DNA of 64,000 bases, from positions 1-64,000 of the forward strand of contig JBJMJD010000009.1 of assembly GCA_045806525.1 (NCBI GenBank), given 5' to 3'. Positions 49,502 to 57,135 of this stretch are shown one piece after another. Position numbers and translations under genes: made by a program. The stretch's first letter is position 1; each line of letters opens with the position of its first letter. Below the pieces are notes generated by a model. It ran no database searches. It was given only the letters and a program-made list of their open reading frames with translations, and had not been told where the DNA came from. This stretch comes from JAICYJ01 sp045806525. Its GTDB lineage: Bacteria; Actinomycetota; Thermoleophilia; Gaiellales; JAICJC01.

Positions 49502-50224
49502 TTACATCGCCGCGACGACCCGCCGCCACGCGGTCATCTCGCTCACGCCTAGGTGAGTGGCGATCTGTGCATAGGTGTAGCCGTTGAGTCGAGCCGCTCG
49601 CAGTCCCTCTGGGCCGACGGGCTTCCCCGGCCGCAGGATCCCGATCAACGGCTTCGGATGCGACGATCGAATTTCGTGCCTCCCGTCCTCGACCCATTCT
49701 CGGAGCAATACTCGGGCTTCGTCCGGATCTGGGGAGAATCGGTCAAGCGTCGGTCGCACGCTTAGAAACGGCTCTCGCGGGCCATAGCCGAGAGTCGCGC
49801 GGCAGCTCGACCAGGGCCAGCCTTCGGGCCGCTTGCACAAACCCGCTCTCACGGGGTTGAGCGGGATGTACCGGATTACCTCGCGCAGGTGCTCGTCCGT
49901 GAGGATGAGGCCGTCGGAATATCGCCGCTGGAACAGATGCCCGATCCGCTCGTACTTCTCGTTGAAGCGATGGGCGTAGGTGCTGTTGAGCCACTGCATG
50001 CCGATCGCGATGTTCGGTTCGGGAGTCTCGATCAGCAGGTGGTAGTGGTTCGACATCAGGCAGTAGGCGTGAACCTTCCAGCCGTGGCGCTGCTTGGCCC
50101 GTGCGATCGTCTGTAGGAGCAACACCCGATCCTCGTCCGAAGCGAAGATCTCGCGCCGGTTGTTCCCACGCATGGTGACGTGATAGAGGCCGCCGGCTAC
50201 CTGGGGTCTGCGTCTTCGAGGCAT
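49502..50224 (-). CDS. REP-associated tyrosine transposase (RAYT, Y1_Tnp/HUH family)
   Basis: A 240-residue protein. The N-terminal Y1 domain has GLYHVTMRGNNRREIF, the HUH metal site AYCLMSNHYHLLIETPE, and the catalytic-Tyr region FQRRYSDGLILTDEHLREVI. IRYIPLNPVRAGLCKRPEGW is typical of RAYT proteins. The C-terminus adds a helix-turn-helix (LNGYTYAQIATHLGVSEMTA) that could bind the flanking repeats. It appears intact. RAYTs cut and rejoin single-stranded DNA at REP hairpins. Confidence 0.93.
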   Translation of the reverse strand: MPRRRRPQVAGGLYHVTMRGNNRREIFASDEDRVLLLQTIARAKQRHGWKVHAYCLMSNHYHLLIETPEPNIAIGMQWLNSTYAHRFNEKYERIGHLFQRRYSDGLILTDEHLREVIRYIPLNPVRAGLCKRPEGWPWSSCRATLGYGPREPFLSVRPTLDRFSPDPDEARVLLREWVEDGRHEIRSSHPKPLIGILRPGKPVGPEGLRAARLNGYTYAQIATHLGVSEMTAWRRVVAAM

Positions 50225-50284
50225 GGTTCGACGCTACCGGCGCCGGCTTCTCGTGTCTGTCACGGAACGGTCTCGGATCGGTGC

Positions 50285-50322
50285 CGGCTGTTACGACGGT
50301 GCCCGGCACCCCTCTATCACCC
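50285..50322 (-). repeat. REP-like inverted repeat, right end
   Basis: Begins CGGCTGTTACGACGGTGCCC on the plus strand and mirrors 49453-49490 with one mismatch. It lies 19 bp beyond the 3' end of the BMC-T gene. Confidence 0.9.
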
Positions 50323-50341
50323 GCGACCGGGCCGAGCGACG

Positions 50342-50947
50342 CTACGCGCCCTCCTGCAGCGCTTCCACCGCTGCCTGATATCCCTCCACGGCCTCTGCGT
50401 CGCGCCCGCTCATGATCAGCCGGCCGGTTGCGCCGAGCAGCGCCGCGTAGATCAGCTTCACCGGTGCTCGTTTCTCGGCCCGGTTGGCCGCCGTGGCGAT
50501 GTAGGCCGCCGGGGTCGCCTCGATCAGGAACATCGTCTCGTCCTGCAGCAGCAGGTTCGCGCCGCCCATCCTGTTGATCAGCTGCGCCTGGTTGGGATGC
50601 ACCCGCGTCACCAGCTCCGACGCCACCACCTCCGGCCGCCTCGCGTCCGCCACCGTCAGCTTCAGCCGCTCCAGCACCGCCCGCGCCGCCTCCCGCACCG
50701 CAACCGGGTCGCGCCCGTGCAGCTCCAACGTCCCGTACTGCCGCTCCACCACCTGCAGCCCCGACCGCACGTCCGCGTTCTTCACCGCCGCGTTCACGAG
50801 CGAGAACACCTCGTTCGCCGGCGCCACCTCCACGTACAGCTGCGCGAACCCCGCCGACGGCGGATCGCCCTGGCAGGTCTGCGCCACGTAGGCCGCCCAC
50901 TGCGGCTGCATGGCGTCGATCTCGACGAAGGCGCGGAGGTCGGCCAC
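50342..50947 (-). CDS. Bacterial microcompartment trimeric shell protein (BMC-T type, tandem domains)
   Basis: A 201-residue protein made of two BMC-like domains: about 25-100 (AQLYVEVAPANEVFSLVNAA and VERQYGTLELHGRDPVAVRE) and about 120-200 (MFLIEATPAAYIATAANRAE then ATGRLIMSGRDAEAVEGYQA). Tandem-domain BMC proteins form trimers with large gated pores in the shell facets. The pattern of domain boundaries suggests a permuted type. GTG start, 2 bp after the BMC-P gene, at the end of the leftward operon. The match to family motifs is moderate, so BMC-T is the best but not a certain call. Confidence 0.82.
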   Translation of the reverse strand: MADLRAFVEIDAMQPQWAAYVAQTCQGDPPSAGFAQLYVEVAPANEVFSLVNAAVKNADVRSGLQVVERQYGTLELHGRDPVAVREAARAVLERLKLTVADARRPEVVASELVTRVHPNQAQLINRMGGANLLLQDETMFLIEATPAAYIATAANRAEKRAPVKLIYAALLGATGRLIMSGRDAEAVEGYQAAVEALQEGA

Positions 50948-50949
50948 CT

Positions 50950-51195
50950 CTACCGGGACGGATCCACGATCGCGACCACCGCCGCGTCGGTCGGAACGCC
51001 GCGCGTCTGATCCGTCTCACGCGCCGCGCCGCCCATCGCGACCAGCACCATGTCGCCCTCTCCGGCGCCCACCAGATCCACCGCCACCAGCTCCCCGCCG
51101 CCCCCCACCGGGGTCACCGTCAGCAGGCTGAACCCGGTTAGCCCGGCCGCCTTCTGCGTCGCCACCGTGCTTCCCGTGACATGGCATCGCTGCAT
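50950..51195 (-). CDS. Microcompartment vertex protein, EutN/CcmL (BMC-P) family
   Basis: An 81-residue pentamer-forming shell protein that caps the vertices of the polyhedral shell. Family marks are GSTVATQKAAGLTGFSLL near the start, VAVDLVGAGEGDMVLVAMGG in the middle and the C-terminal DAAVVAIVDPSR. The length is typical. It lies between an unknown protein gene and the BMC-T gene in the same operon. Confidence 0.93.
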   Translation of the reverse strand: MQRCHVTGSTVATQKAAGLTGFSLLTVTPVGGGGELVAVDLVGAGEGDMVLVAMGGAARETDQTRGVPTDAAVVAIVDPSR

Positions 51196-51204
51196 CTCGT
51201 CCTC

Positions 51205-51681
51205 CTAGCTTTGCGGCCGCAGTCGCACGGCGCCGTCGAGGTCGTTCCAGGGAATGATCGCGTCCACCGCCGCCTGTATCCGGTTCAGCGCCATCAGCAG
51301 GTGCTCGATCACGACCGCGTACTCGCGCGACGTGTCCGGCCGCCACTCGGCCAGGATCGACGCCGCCCGACGCAGCAGCTGCACCGTCTCGGGCATCTCC
51401 CACTTCGCCGTCCGCGCCGCCGTCCGCTCCAGCAGCATCGCCGTCACCGAGCACAGCTCCGGCAGCCGCAGGTCGCCGTCCAGCGCCGCCTGCCGCACCA
51501 CCTGCAGCTGCTCCCCGGCCCAGAACAGGTCGAAGTTGCAGTACAGCACGCACGGCAGATTGCCCATCGGCGGCAGCGTGAACCGCCGCAGCGCCGCCAC
51601 GTCCGGCGGCTCGCCGATCCAGCGGTCGACCGTGAACTCGCGCAGCTCCTCCACCAGCATCGCCGCCGACACGTAGGCCAT
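51205..51681 (-). CDS. Unknown 158-residue protein inside the microcompartment operon
   Basis: Starts with an ATG overlapping the DUF3830 stop (TGATG) and ends 9 bp before the BMC-P gene, so it is a true operon member. The protein is mainly helical: MLVEELREFTVDRWIGEPPD, then LPCVLYCNFDLFWAGEQLQV, and a C-terminal EYAVVIEHLLMALNRIQAAV helix. Two Cys occur close together in PCVLYCNFD. No family is recognised. The position suggests a core, scaffold or assembly factor of the compartment (inference). Confidence 0.8.
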   Translation of the reverse strand: MAYVSAAMLVEELREFTVDRWIGEPPDVAALRRFTLPPMGNLPCVLYCNFDLFWAGEQLQVVRQAALDGDLRLPELCSVTAMLLERTAARTAKWEMPETVQLLRRAASILAEWRPDTSREYAVVIEHLLMALNRIQAAVDAIIPWNDLDGAVRLRPQS

Positions 51682-52061
51682 CAGGCCAGCTCCATCCGCA
51701 CCGGCAGCGATCCCGCCTCCAGGATCTTGCGCCCGCACCGTGCCAGCCCATCCAGGTTGCTCCGCACGCGTGCCACATAGCTGACCTCGCCGAACGGCTG
51801 CGTTTCGCCGTAGAACAGGCACAGCGTCTGCCGACCCGGGTAGTAGCCGATGTCTCCCGCGACAACGTCGGTCTTGCCGTTCTCCTGCTCTGCGAAGAAC
51901 GGCACCATGACGATCGTCTCCTCGCCCGCGAACTTGGCGTGCACCATCGTCGACTCGAACGGCAGGATCGAGCGGATATAGCCGCACACGCGCGGCGCAT
52001 CGTCCACCAGCAGCTCGGCCTCGATCACCTCGCCGTCGCAGAGGATGCGGATCGCCGGCAT
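51681..52061 (-). CDS. DUF3830-family (cyclophilin-like fold) protein
   Basis: 126 residues. The stretch SILPFESTMVHAKFAGEETI followed by QENGKTDVVAGDIGYYPGRQ and LCLFYGETQPFGEVSYVARV matches the DUF3830 pattern as I remember it (LPF, HA-x-x-GE, EN, GE-I, YG). These small beta-barrel proteins occur with amidohydrolases and some uncharacterised microcompartment loci; no activity is established. It lies 2 bp after the BMC-H gene. Confidence 0.75.
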   Translation of the reverse strand: MPAIRILCDGEVIEAELLVDDAPRVCGYIRSILPFESTMVHAKFAGEETIVMVPFFAEQENGKTDVVAGDIGYYPGRQTLCLFYGETQPFGEVSYVARVRSNLDGLARCGRKILEAGSLPVRMELA

Positions 52062-52063
52062 CC

Positions 52064-52360
52064 TCAGCGCTTCGCCGCGGCCGGTGCCACCGCCGCCGGC
52101 AGCACCTTCATCACGTCCTCGTGCGGCCGCGGGATCAGGTGCGCCGACACCAGCTCGCCGGTCTTCTTGGCCGCCGTCGCGCCGGCGTCGATCGCCGCCT
52201 TGACCGCACCCACGTCGCCACGCACGGCAACGGTCACGTAGCCGCCGCCGATCGACTCGCGGCCAAGGATCTCGACGCTGGCCGCTTTCACCATCGCGTC
52301 CGCCGCTTCGATCGCGGCCACCAGCCCGCGCGTCTCGATCAGCCCCAGTGCTCCATCCAT
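52064..52360 (-). CDS. Microcompartment hexameric shell protein (BMC-H, PduA/EutM type)
   Basis: 98 residues with the single BMC domain: ALGLIETRGLVAAIEAADAM, the pore loop ESIGGGYVTV, and VRGDVGAVKAAIDAGATAAK. Six copies make the facet tiles whose central pore lets small substrates pass. The Gly-rich pore loop suggests an open, small-metabolite pore. It is encoded between the aldehyde dehydrogenase and DUF3830 genes. It is the only BMC-H gene in the window. Confidence 0.96.
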   Translation of the reverse strand: MDGALGLIETRGLVAAIEAADAMVKAASVEILGRESIGGGYVTVAVRGDVGAVKAAIDAGATAAKKTGELVSAHLIPRPHEDVMKVLPAAVAPAAAKR

Positions 52361-52374
52361 GTCTGCGTCCTCCT

Positions 52375-54171
52375 TTAGGACCCGTACCAGTCGAGGGTGT
52401 CAGTTCCGATGTTCAGGTGAATGTTCTTGGACTCCAGGTACTCGCTCAGCGACTCCAGCCCCAGGTCGTAGCCGGTGCCGCTCTCCTTGTATCCGCCGAA
52501 CGGCGCCTCCGACGGGTAGACCCCGTACTGGTTGACCCAGATCGACCCGGCCTCCAGCCTATGCGCCACGCGGTGCGCGCGCCCGACGTCGCTCGTCCAG
52601 ATCCCGGCCGCCAGCCCGTAGCGCACGTCGTTCGCGATCCGCACCGCCTCATCCTCGCCGTCGAATGGCACGATCACCACCACCGGCCCGAAGATCTCCT
52701 CCTGCGCGATCCGCATGTCGTTTGAGCCCGCGAAGATCGTGGGCTCGATGAAGTTGCCGCCGGCCAGCTCCGGGTGCGACGGCCGCACGCCGCCGGCCAC
52801 CACCGTCGCCCCCTCCGCCTTCCCGATCTCGACGTACTCGTAGACGCGCTGGCACTGGCGCTCGTTGATCAGCGCACCCAGCTGAGTCGACCAGCGGTGC
52901 GGCATGCCGACCCGGATCCCGGACGCCTTGTCGGCGAACCGCCGCACGAACTCGTCGTAGACCGGCCGCTCGACCAGCACCCGCGACCCGGCCGAGCAGA
53001 CCTCGCCCTGGGCCAGGTAGATGCCGAACACCGAGCCGATCACGGCCCGCTCCAGGTCGGCGTCGGCGAACACGATCGACGGCGACTTACCGCCCAGCTC
53101 CAGCGACACCCGCTTGATCGTGCCGGCCCCCGCCCGCATCACCGTGCGCCCGGTCACGGTCGACCCTGTGAACGCGATCTTGTCGACGCCGGGGTGCTCC
53201 GCCAGCGCCGCGCCCGCAGTCGCGCCCAGCCCCGGCACCACGTTCAACACTCCCGGCGGCAGCCCCGCCTCCAGCGCGATCCGGCCCAGCTCCAGGCACG
53301 TCAGCGGTGCCAGCTCGGGAGCCTTCAGCACGACCGTGTTACCGGCCGCCAGCGCCGCCGAGCCCTTGCGGCAGGCGATGTGCAGCGGAAAGTTCCAGGG
53401 GATGATCATGCCCACCACGCCCATCGGCTCCTTGCGCACGTAGTCGAGCGAGCTGGTCGGCATCGCCAGCACCCGCCCGTCGATCACGCGCACCAATCCC
53501 TGGTAGTAGCGCCACGGGTCCCAGCAGGCCGGCAGGTCGACCAGCGCCGCCTCGCGGATCGGCTTGCCGACGTCGTACGACTCGATCCGCGCCAGCCGGT
53601 CGCGGTCGGCCTCGATCAGCTCCGCTATCCGAAGCAGGATCCGCGACCGCCTCTCCGGCGCCATGTCGCGCCAGGCCGGCAGCGCGTCGCGCGCCGCGCG
53701 GACCGCCCGGTCGATGTCGTCGGGCCCGGCCGCCGCTACCTCCACGATCGTGCGGTTGGTGGCCGGATCGATCGTGGGCACGGTCTCACCGCCGGCGGCT
53801 TCGCGCCATTCGCCGTTGATCAGCAGCTTCGTCTGCAGCGAGCCGGTGTCGGGCAGGCCCTCGATCGGCGCACCGCCGGGCGCCGGCGGCCGGGAGCCGC
53901 CCTGCACCCGCCGCCCGGCGGCCGGCTGTTCGCGCACCAGCCCCGCCAATGCCGGCGCCGGCAAGCCGCCCGCGGTTACAGGAAGCGCCGCCACCACGTC
54001 GCCCGCGGGCTGGGGCTGGGACGTCGCGCCACCCTCGACCAGCCGCACGCCGTGCATCCGGGCCGCGTCCAGCGCCGCGTCGGTCAGCGTCGTGTGCTCG
54101 CGCACCATCAGCTCCCGCTCTCCCTGCTCGGCCAACGCGCGGATGTCGTCGGCGGTGACGAACTCCTTCAC
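52375..54171 (-). CDS. Aldehyde dehydrogenase with EutQ-like N-terminal extension (microcompartment cargo)
   Basis: 598 residues. Residues 1-47 (FVTADDIRALAEQGERELMV and LTDAALDAARMHGVRLV) look like the N-terminus of EutQ. Residues about 48-110 are a Pro/Ala/Gly-rich linker, and the ALDH fold starts near 112. The catalytic Cys is in QGEVCSAGSRVLV and the general-base Glu in LELGGKSPS, with FTGSTVTGR for the cofactor. This is the classical non-acylating NAD(P) type, so the product is a free acid rather than an acyl-CoA. The extension is probably the encapsulation signal. GTG 54171 overlaps the glxD-like stop by 4 bp. Confidence 0.92.
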   Translation of the reverse strand: MKEFVTADDIRALAEQGERELMVREHTTLTDAALDAARMHGVRLVEGGATSQPQPAGDVVAALPVTAGGLPAPALAGLVREQPAAGRRVQGGSRPPAPGGAPIEGLPDTGSLQTKLLINGEWREAAGGETVPTIDPATNRTIVEVAAAGPDDIDRAVRAARDALPAWRDMAPERRSRILLRIAELIEADRDRLARIESYDVGKPIREAALVDLPACWDPWRYYQGLVRVIDGRVLAMPTSSLDYVRKEPMGVVGMIIPWNFPLHIACRKGSAALAAGNTVVLKAPELAPLTCLELGRIALEAGLPPGVLNVVPGLGATAGAALAEHPGVDKIAFTGSTVTGRTVMRAGAGTIKRVSLELGGKSPSIVFADADLERAVIGSVFGIYLAQGEVCSAGSRVLVERPVYDEFVRRFADKASGIRVGMPHRWSTQLGALINERQCQRVYEYVEIGKAEGATVVAGGVRPSHPELAGGNFIEPTIFAGSNDMRIAQEEIFGPVVVIVPFDGEDEAVRIANDVRYGLAAGIWTSDVGRAHRVAHRLEAGSIWVNQYGVYPSEAPFGGYKESGTGYDLGLESLSEYLESKNIHLNIGTDTLDWYGS

Positions 54172-55463
54172 CGCTGGATCCGCCCCACCAGAGGCACCCC
54201 GGTGATCGCCTCGCACTCGAGCGTCAGCGCGCGCAGATCCTCGGGCTCCAGGTTGTGCACGTCCGATTTTCCGCAGGCCCGCGCCAGCATCTGGATCTCC
54301 ATGGTCATGGCGTTCAGGAAGTTCACCACACGCTCGGTGGCCGAGTCTACGTCGAGCCGCGCCATCAGTTCCGGGTCCTGTGTGGTGACCCCGACAGGGC
54401 AGAGGCCGGTGTGGCACTCGCGGCAGGTGCCCGGCGCCACGCCGAGCCTGGCGTAGTCCTCCTCGTAGAGCGGCGCGTTGCAGTTGAGTGCGACCATCGC
54501 GGCGGTGGCGATGTAGACGGCGTCGGCGCCCAGCGCCAGCGCCTTGGCGGCATCGACGCCGTTGCGGATGCCGCCGGCTATCACGATCTGGACATCGCCG
54601 TAGGCGCCGATGTCGATCAGCGCCTCGCGGGCCTCGACCACCGCCGCCAGCGTGGGCACGCCGGTGTGGTCGAACAGCAGCAGCGGTGAGGCCGCCGACG
54701 CGCCCTCGAGCCCGTCGATCACGACCACGTCGGCGCCGGCCTTGACCGCCAGCCGCACGTCGTCGAACACCCGGCAGGCGCCCAGCTTGACCCAGATCGG
54801 CACCCTGTGGCGGGTGGTCTCGCGCAGCTCCTCGATCTTCAGGCGCAGGTCGTCGGCGCCCAGGAAGTCGGGATGCCGCACCGGCGAGCGCTGGTCGACG
54901 CCGGGCGGCAGGTCGCGCATGCCGGCCACCTCGTCGGACACCTTGAAGCCCAGCAGCACGCCGCCGGTGCCGGGCTTGGCGCCCTGGCCGACCACGATCT
55001 CGACCGCATCCGCCTCCGCCATGTGGTGTGGGTTGTTGCCGTAGTGGCTGGGCGTCACCTGGTACACGAGCGTCTTCGACGCCGCCCGCTCGCGCGGGTG
55101 CATGCCGCCGTCGCCGGTGGTGGTGGAAATGCCAACCTGCGACGCCGCCCGGCCGAGCGCCTCCTTTGCATTCGCCGAAAGCGCTCCGAAGCTCATGCCC
55201 GAGATCGCGATCGGCGTCTCCAGCACAACCGGGTTCGCGGCCCTCGTTCCCAGTGTGGTGCGGGTCTGGCAACGCTCGCGGTAGCCCTCCAGCGGCACTC
55301 GTGACAGCGTGCACGGGATGAAGGTGAGGTCGTCGAAGTTGGGCACCCGGCGGGTGGTCGAGAAGGCGCCCATCACGTACCGCCCGAGCTCGGCCTTCTG
55401 GCGGATGTCGGCCAGCGTCTCCTGCGACCAGACGTGGCTGGGACGGGACGGGTGCTCGATCAC
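54168..55463 (-). CDS. FMN-binding glutamate synthase-like subunit (GlxD/MgsC type)
   Basis: A 431-residue TIM-barrel protein matching the FMN domain of glutamate synthase. It has ISGMSFGALSANAKEALGRA, GISTTTGDGGMHPRER, VGQGAKPGTGGVLLG, VVIDGLEGASAASPLL and a C-terminal cysteine cluster, CRECHTGLCPVG, for the Fe-S centre. In MgsABC-type enzymes it makes N-methylglutamate from glutamate and methylamine. GTG 55463 overlaps the GlxC stop by 4 bp, and the next gene is the microcompartment aldehyde dehydrogenase. Confidence 0.9.
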   Translation of the reverse strand: MIEHPSRPSHVWSQETLADIRQKAELGRYVMGAFSTTRRVPNFDDLTFIPCTLSRVPLEGYRERCQTRTTLGTRAANPVVLETPIAISGMSFGALSANAKEALGRAASQVGISTTTGDGGMHPRERAASKTLVYQVTPSHYGNNPHHMAEADAVEIVVGQGAKPGTGGVLLGFKVSDEVAGMRDLPPGVDQRSPVRHPDFLGADDLRLKIEELRETTRHRVPIWVKLGACRVFDDVRLAVKAGADVVVIDGLEGASAASPLLLFDHTGVPTLAAVVEAREALIDIGAYGDVQIVIAGGIRNGVDAAKALALGADAVYIATAAMVALNCNAPLYEEDYARLGVAPGTCRECHTGLCPVGVTTQDPELMARLDVDSATERVVNFLNAMTMEIQMLARACGKSDVHNLEPEDLRALTLECEAITGVPLVGRIQR

Positions 55464-56170
55464 AGCGCGTCCCTCCAGATCGAGAACTCCTTCTTGTCGT
55501 AGCGCCACAGCTTCCCGGCCGAGCGCACCTTCTGCCACTCGCCGGCAGGCGCGAGGCCGTGACTACCGCAGAGGTCGGCCAGCCAGGCCAGCTCGTCGGC
55601 GGACGGTGGCTCGCAAACCGTGTCTGAGCCCAGCTCGGCGATGCGGCCACCGCAGAACAGCTCACCCTCGTACATCGAGTCGCCGAACCCGGGCCCGGCG
55701 TCGCCGCACACCACAAGCCGCGTGCGCTGGTTCATGAACCCCGACATGTACCCGGTGGATCCGCCGATCACCAGCGTGCCGCCCTTGCCGGCGATCGCCG
55801 ACCGCGCGCCCGCGTCGCCCTTGACGACCACCAGCCCGCCGCGCATCGAGGCGCCGGTGGAGCTGCCGCTATTTCCGCCCACGACGATGCTGCCGTCCAT
55901 CATGTCGGCGCCCAGCGACCAGCCTGCGTTGCCGTCAACGGCAACGTCCAGCCCGTCGGACAGGCCGCCGCAGAAGTAGCCGACGTCGCCGCGGAACCGG
56001 ACGGCCGCGCCGGGGTGGTCAAGGAAGCCCACCGCCAGGCTGTGCCGAGATCCCGGGTGCAGTACGTCCACCGTTCCGGCTCCGTCGTGCAGCAGCTGCC
56101 GTAGGCGGTCGTTGATCTGGCGCGTGCTGAGGCCCTGCGCGTCCAGCGTGGCCGGCGCTAGCGTGTCCAT
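55460..56170 (-). CDS. Glutamate synthase alpha-subunit C-terminal (GXGXG) domain protein (GlxC/MgsB type)
   Basis: A 236-residue right-handed beta-helix built from repeating G-x-x-G-x-x-x-G turns: VGYFCGGLSDGLDVAV, MMDGSIVVGGNSGSSTGASM, GGTLVIGGSTGYMSGFM. This structural domain holds the glutaminase and synthase parts together in glutamate synthase. As a separate gene between GlxB- and GlxD-like genes it matches the split GlxBCD/MgsABC enzymes. It overlaps GlxB by 13 bp. Confidence 0.92.
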   Translation of the reverse strand: MDTLAPATLDAQGLSTRQINDRLRQLLHDGAGTVDVLHPGSRHSLAVGFLDHPGAAVRFRGDVGYFCGGLSDGLDVAVDGNAGWSLGADMMDGSIVVGGNSGSSTGASMRGGLVVVKGDAGARSAIAGKGGTLVIGGSTGYMSGFMNQRTRLVVCGDAGPGFGDSMYEGELFCGGRIAELGSDTVCEPPSADELAWLADLCGSHGLAPAGEWQKVRSAGKLWRYDKKEFSIWRDAL

Positions 56171-57075
56171 GCCCGCGCCTCGCCGCCCGCCAGCTCGTAG
56201 GTGTCGAAGTCGGCGCGGTCGCCGAACGCCTCGGCCAGGGCGATGCCTTCGCTGACGACGGCCACCCAGTCGTCGGTCTCGGCCACCAAACAGGGCTTCG
56301 TGGAGAAGCGGTCGCGCGCGACGCCGAAGCCCTCGGCGGTCGACACCAGATAGGTGAAGGATCCATCTAGGTCGTCGATCGAGTCGCGCACAGCATCGTC
56401 CAGCGGCACGCCGGCCGCCATCCGGTCGGCCAGGTACACCGCGACGAACTCGGTGTCGTTGCCGGTCTGGAAACGGTGGCCGCGCATCTCGAACAGGCGC
56501 CGGTTCTTGTAGTAGTTGGTGACGTGGCCGTTGTGGACGACGGTCACGTCTGGGAACGGTCGCGCCCAGAACGGGTGCGAATGGTTCACGTCAACCCGCG
56601 ACTCGGTCGCCATTCGGGCGTGACCGATCGCGTGGCTGTAGCTCGTTCCCAGCACGCCGAACCGCTCCGCCAGCTCGCGGGCGTCGGACGTGTGCTTGAG
56701 CAGCTCCAGCGATGTGCCGACCGAGAACACCCTCACGCCGGGTGCGCTGCGCTCGATCGCATCGGCCAGCGCCCCGATGTCACCGTCACCGCCGTTTCGC
56801 GCCAGCCCCAGCCGCCAGTAGCCGTCGCGGAACTGCTGGTCGGAGAGCTCGAACCCGGCCTCCGAGACGCCGTCGGACACCGCCGCGCGCGTGGCCTCAC
56901 CGCCGGCCTCGCCGGCCCAGGCCGAAGCCACCAGGTCGCCCTGGAAGGGTGCGCCGTAGAGCGACAGCCCGGTCGAGTCCGGCCCGCGGCCGCGCAGCGC
57001 GGCAAGCATCGCCGTCAGCGTGGCGGCGACATCGACGCCGTCACGCTTTGCAAGGAATCCGGCGATGCCGCACAT
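56158..57075 (-). CDS. Class II glutamine amidotransferase subunit (GlxB/MgsA type)
   Basis: A 305-residue N-terminal nucleophile hydrolase. The mature N-terminus CGIAGFLAKR puts the nucleophile Cys at residue 2. ARMATES, VVHNGHVTNYY and GNDTEFVAVYL are the glutamine-binding and oxyanion motifs. It releases ammonia from glutamine, or in Mgs-type enzymes binds the glutamyl donor, for the partner GlxC/GlxD subunits. A 60-bp gap separates it from the FGGY kinase gene upstream. Confidence 0.92.
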   Translation of the reverse strand: MCGIAGFLAKRDGVDVAATLTAMLAALRGRGPDSTGLSLYGAPFQGDLVASAWAGEAGGEATRAAVSDGVSEAGFELSDQQFRDGYWRLGLARNGGDGDIGALADAIERSAPGVRVFSVGTSLELLKHTSDARELAERFGVLGTSYSHAIGHARMATESRVDVNHSHPFWARPFPDVTVVHNGHVTNYYKNRRLFEMRGHRFQTGNDTEFVAVYLADRMAAGVPLDDAVRDSIDDLDGSFTYLVSTAEGFGVARDRFSTKPCLVAETDDWVAVVSEGIALAEAFGDRADFDTYELAGGEARAWTR

Positions 57076-57135
57076 GGATGCGACCCTACGCGCTCGGCGG
57101 CCGGTGCGTGATGTGCACGATGCACACCCTGCCGC

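Larger units (their letters stand above)
49453..50322. mobile_element. REP-associated transposase element with inverted repeat ends
   Basis: An 870-bp unit: a Y1/HUH transposase gene flanked by 38-bp inverted repeats (49453-49490 and 50285-50322) that match in 37 of 38 positions. Each repeat carries its own internal GGTGCC/GGCACC palindrome, like REP sequences around RAYT genes. It lies between the microcompartment operon and the permease gene. Confidence 0.85.

Noticed and set aside
54172..55716. A 1,113-residue fusion protein extending the aldehyde dehydrogenase upstream
   Set aside because: The upstream part is out of frame over the GlxD- and GlxC-like genes, whose own frames match known families; the GTG at 54171 gives a natural N-terminus.
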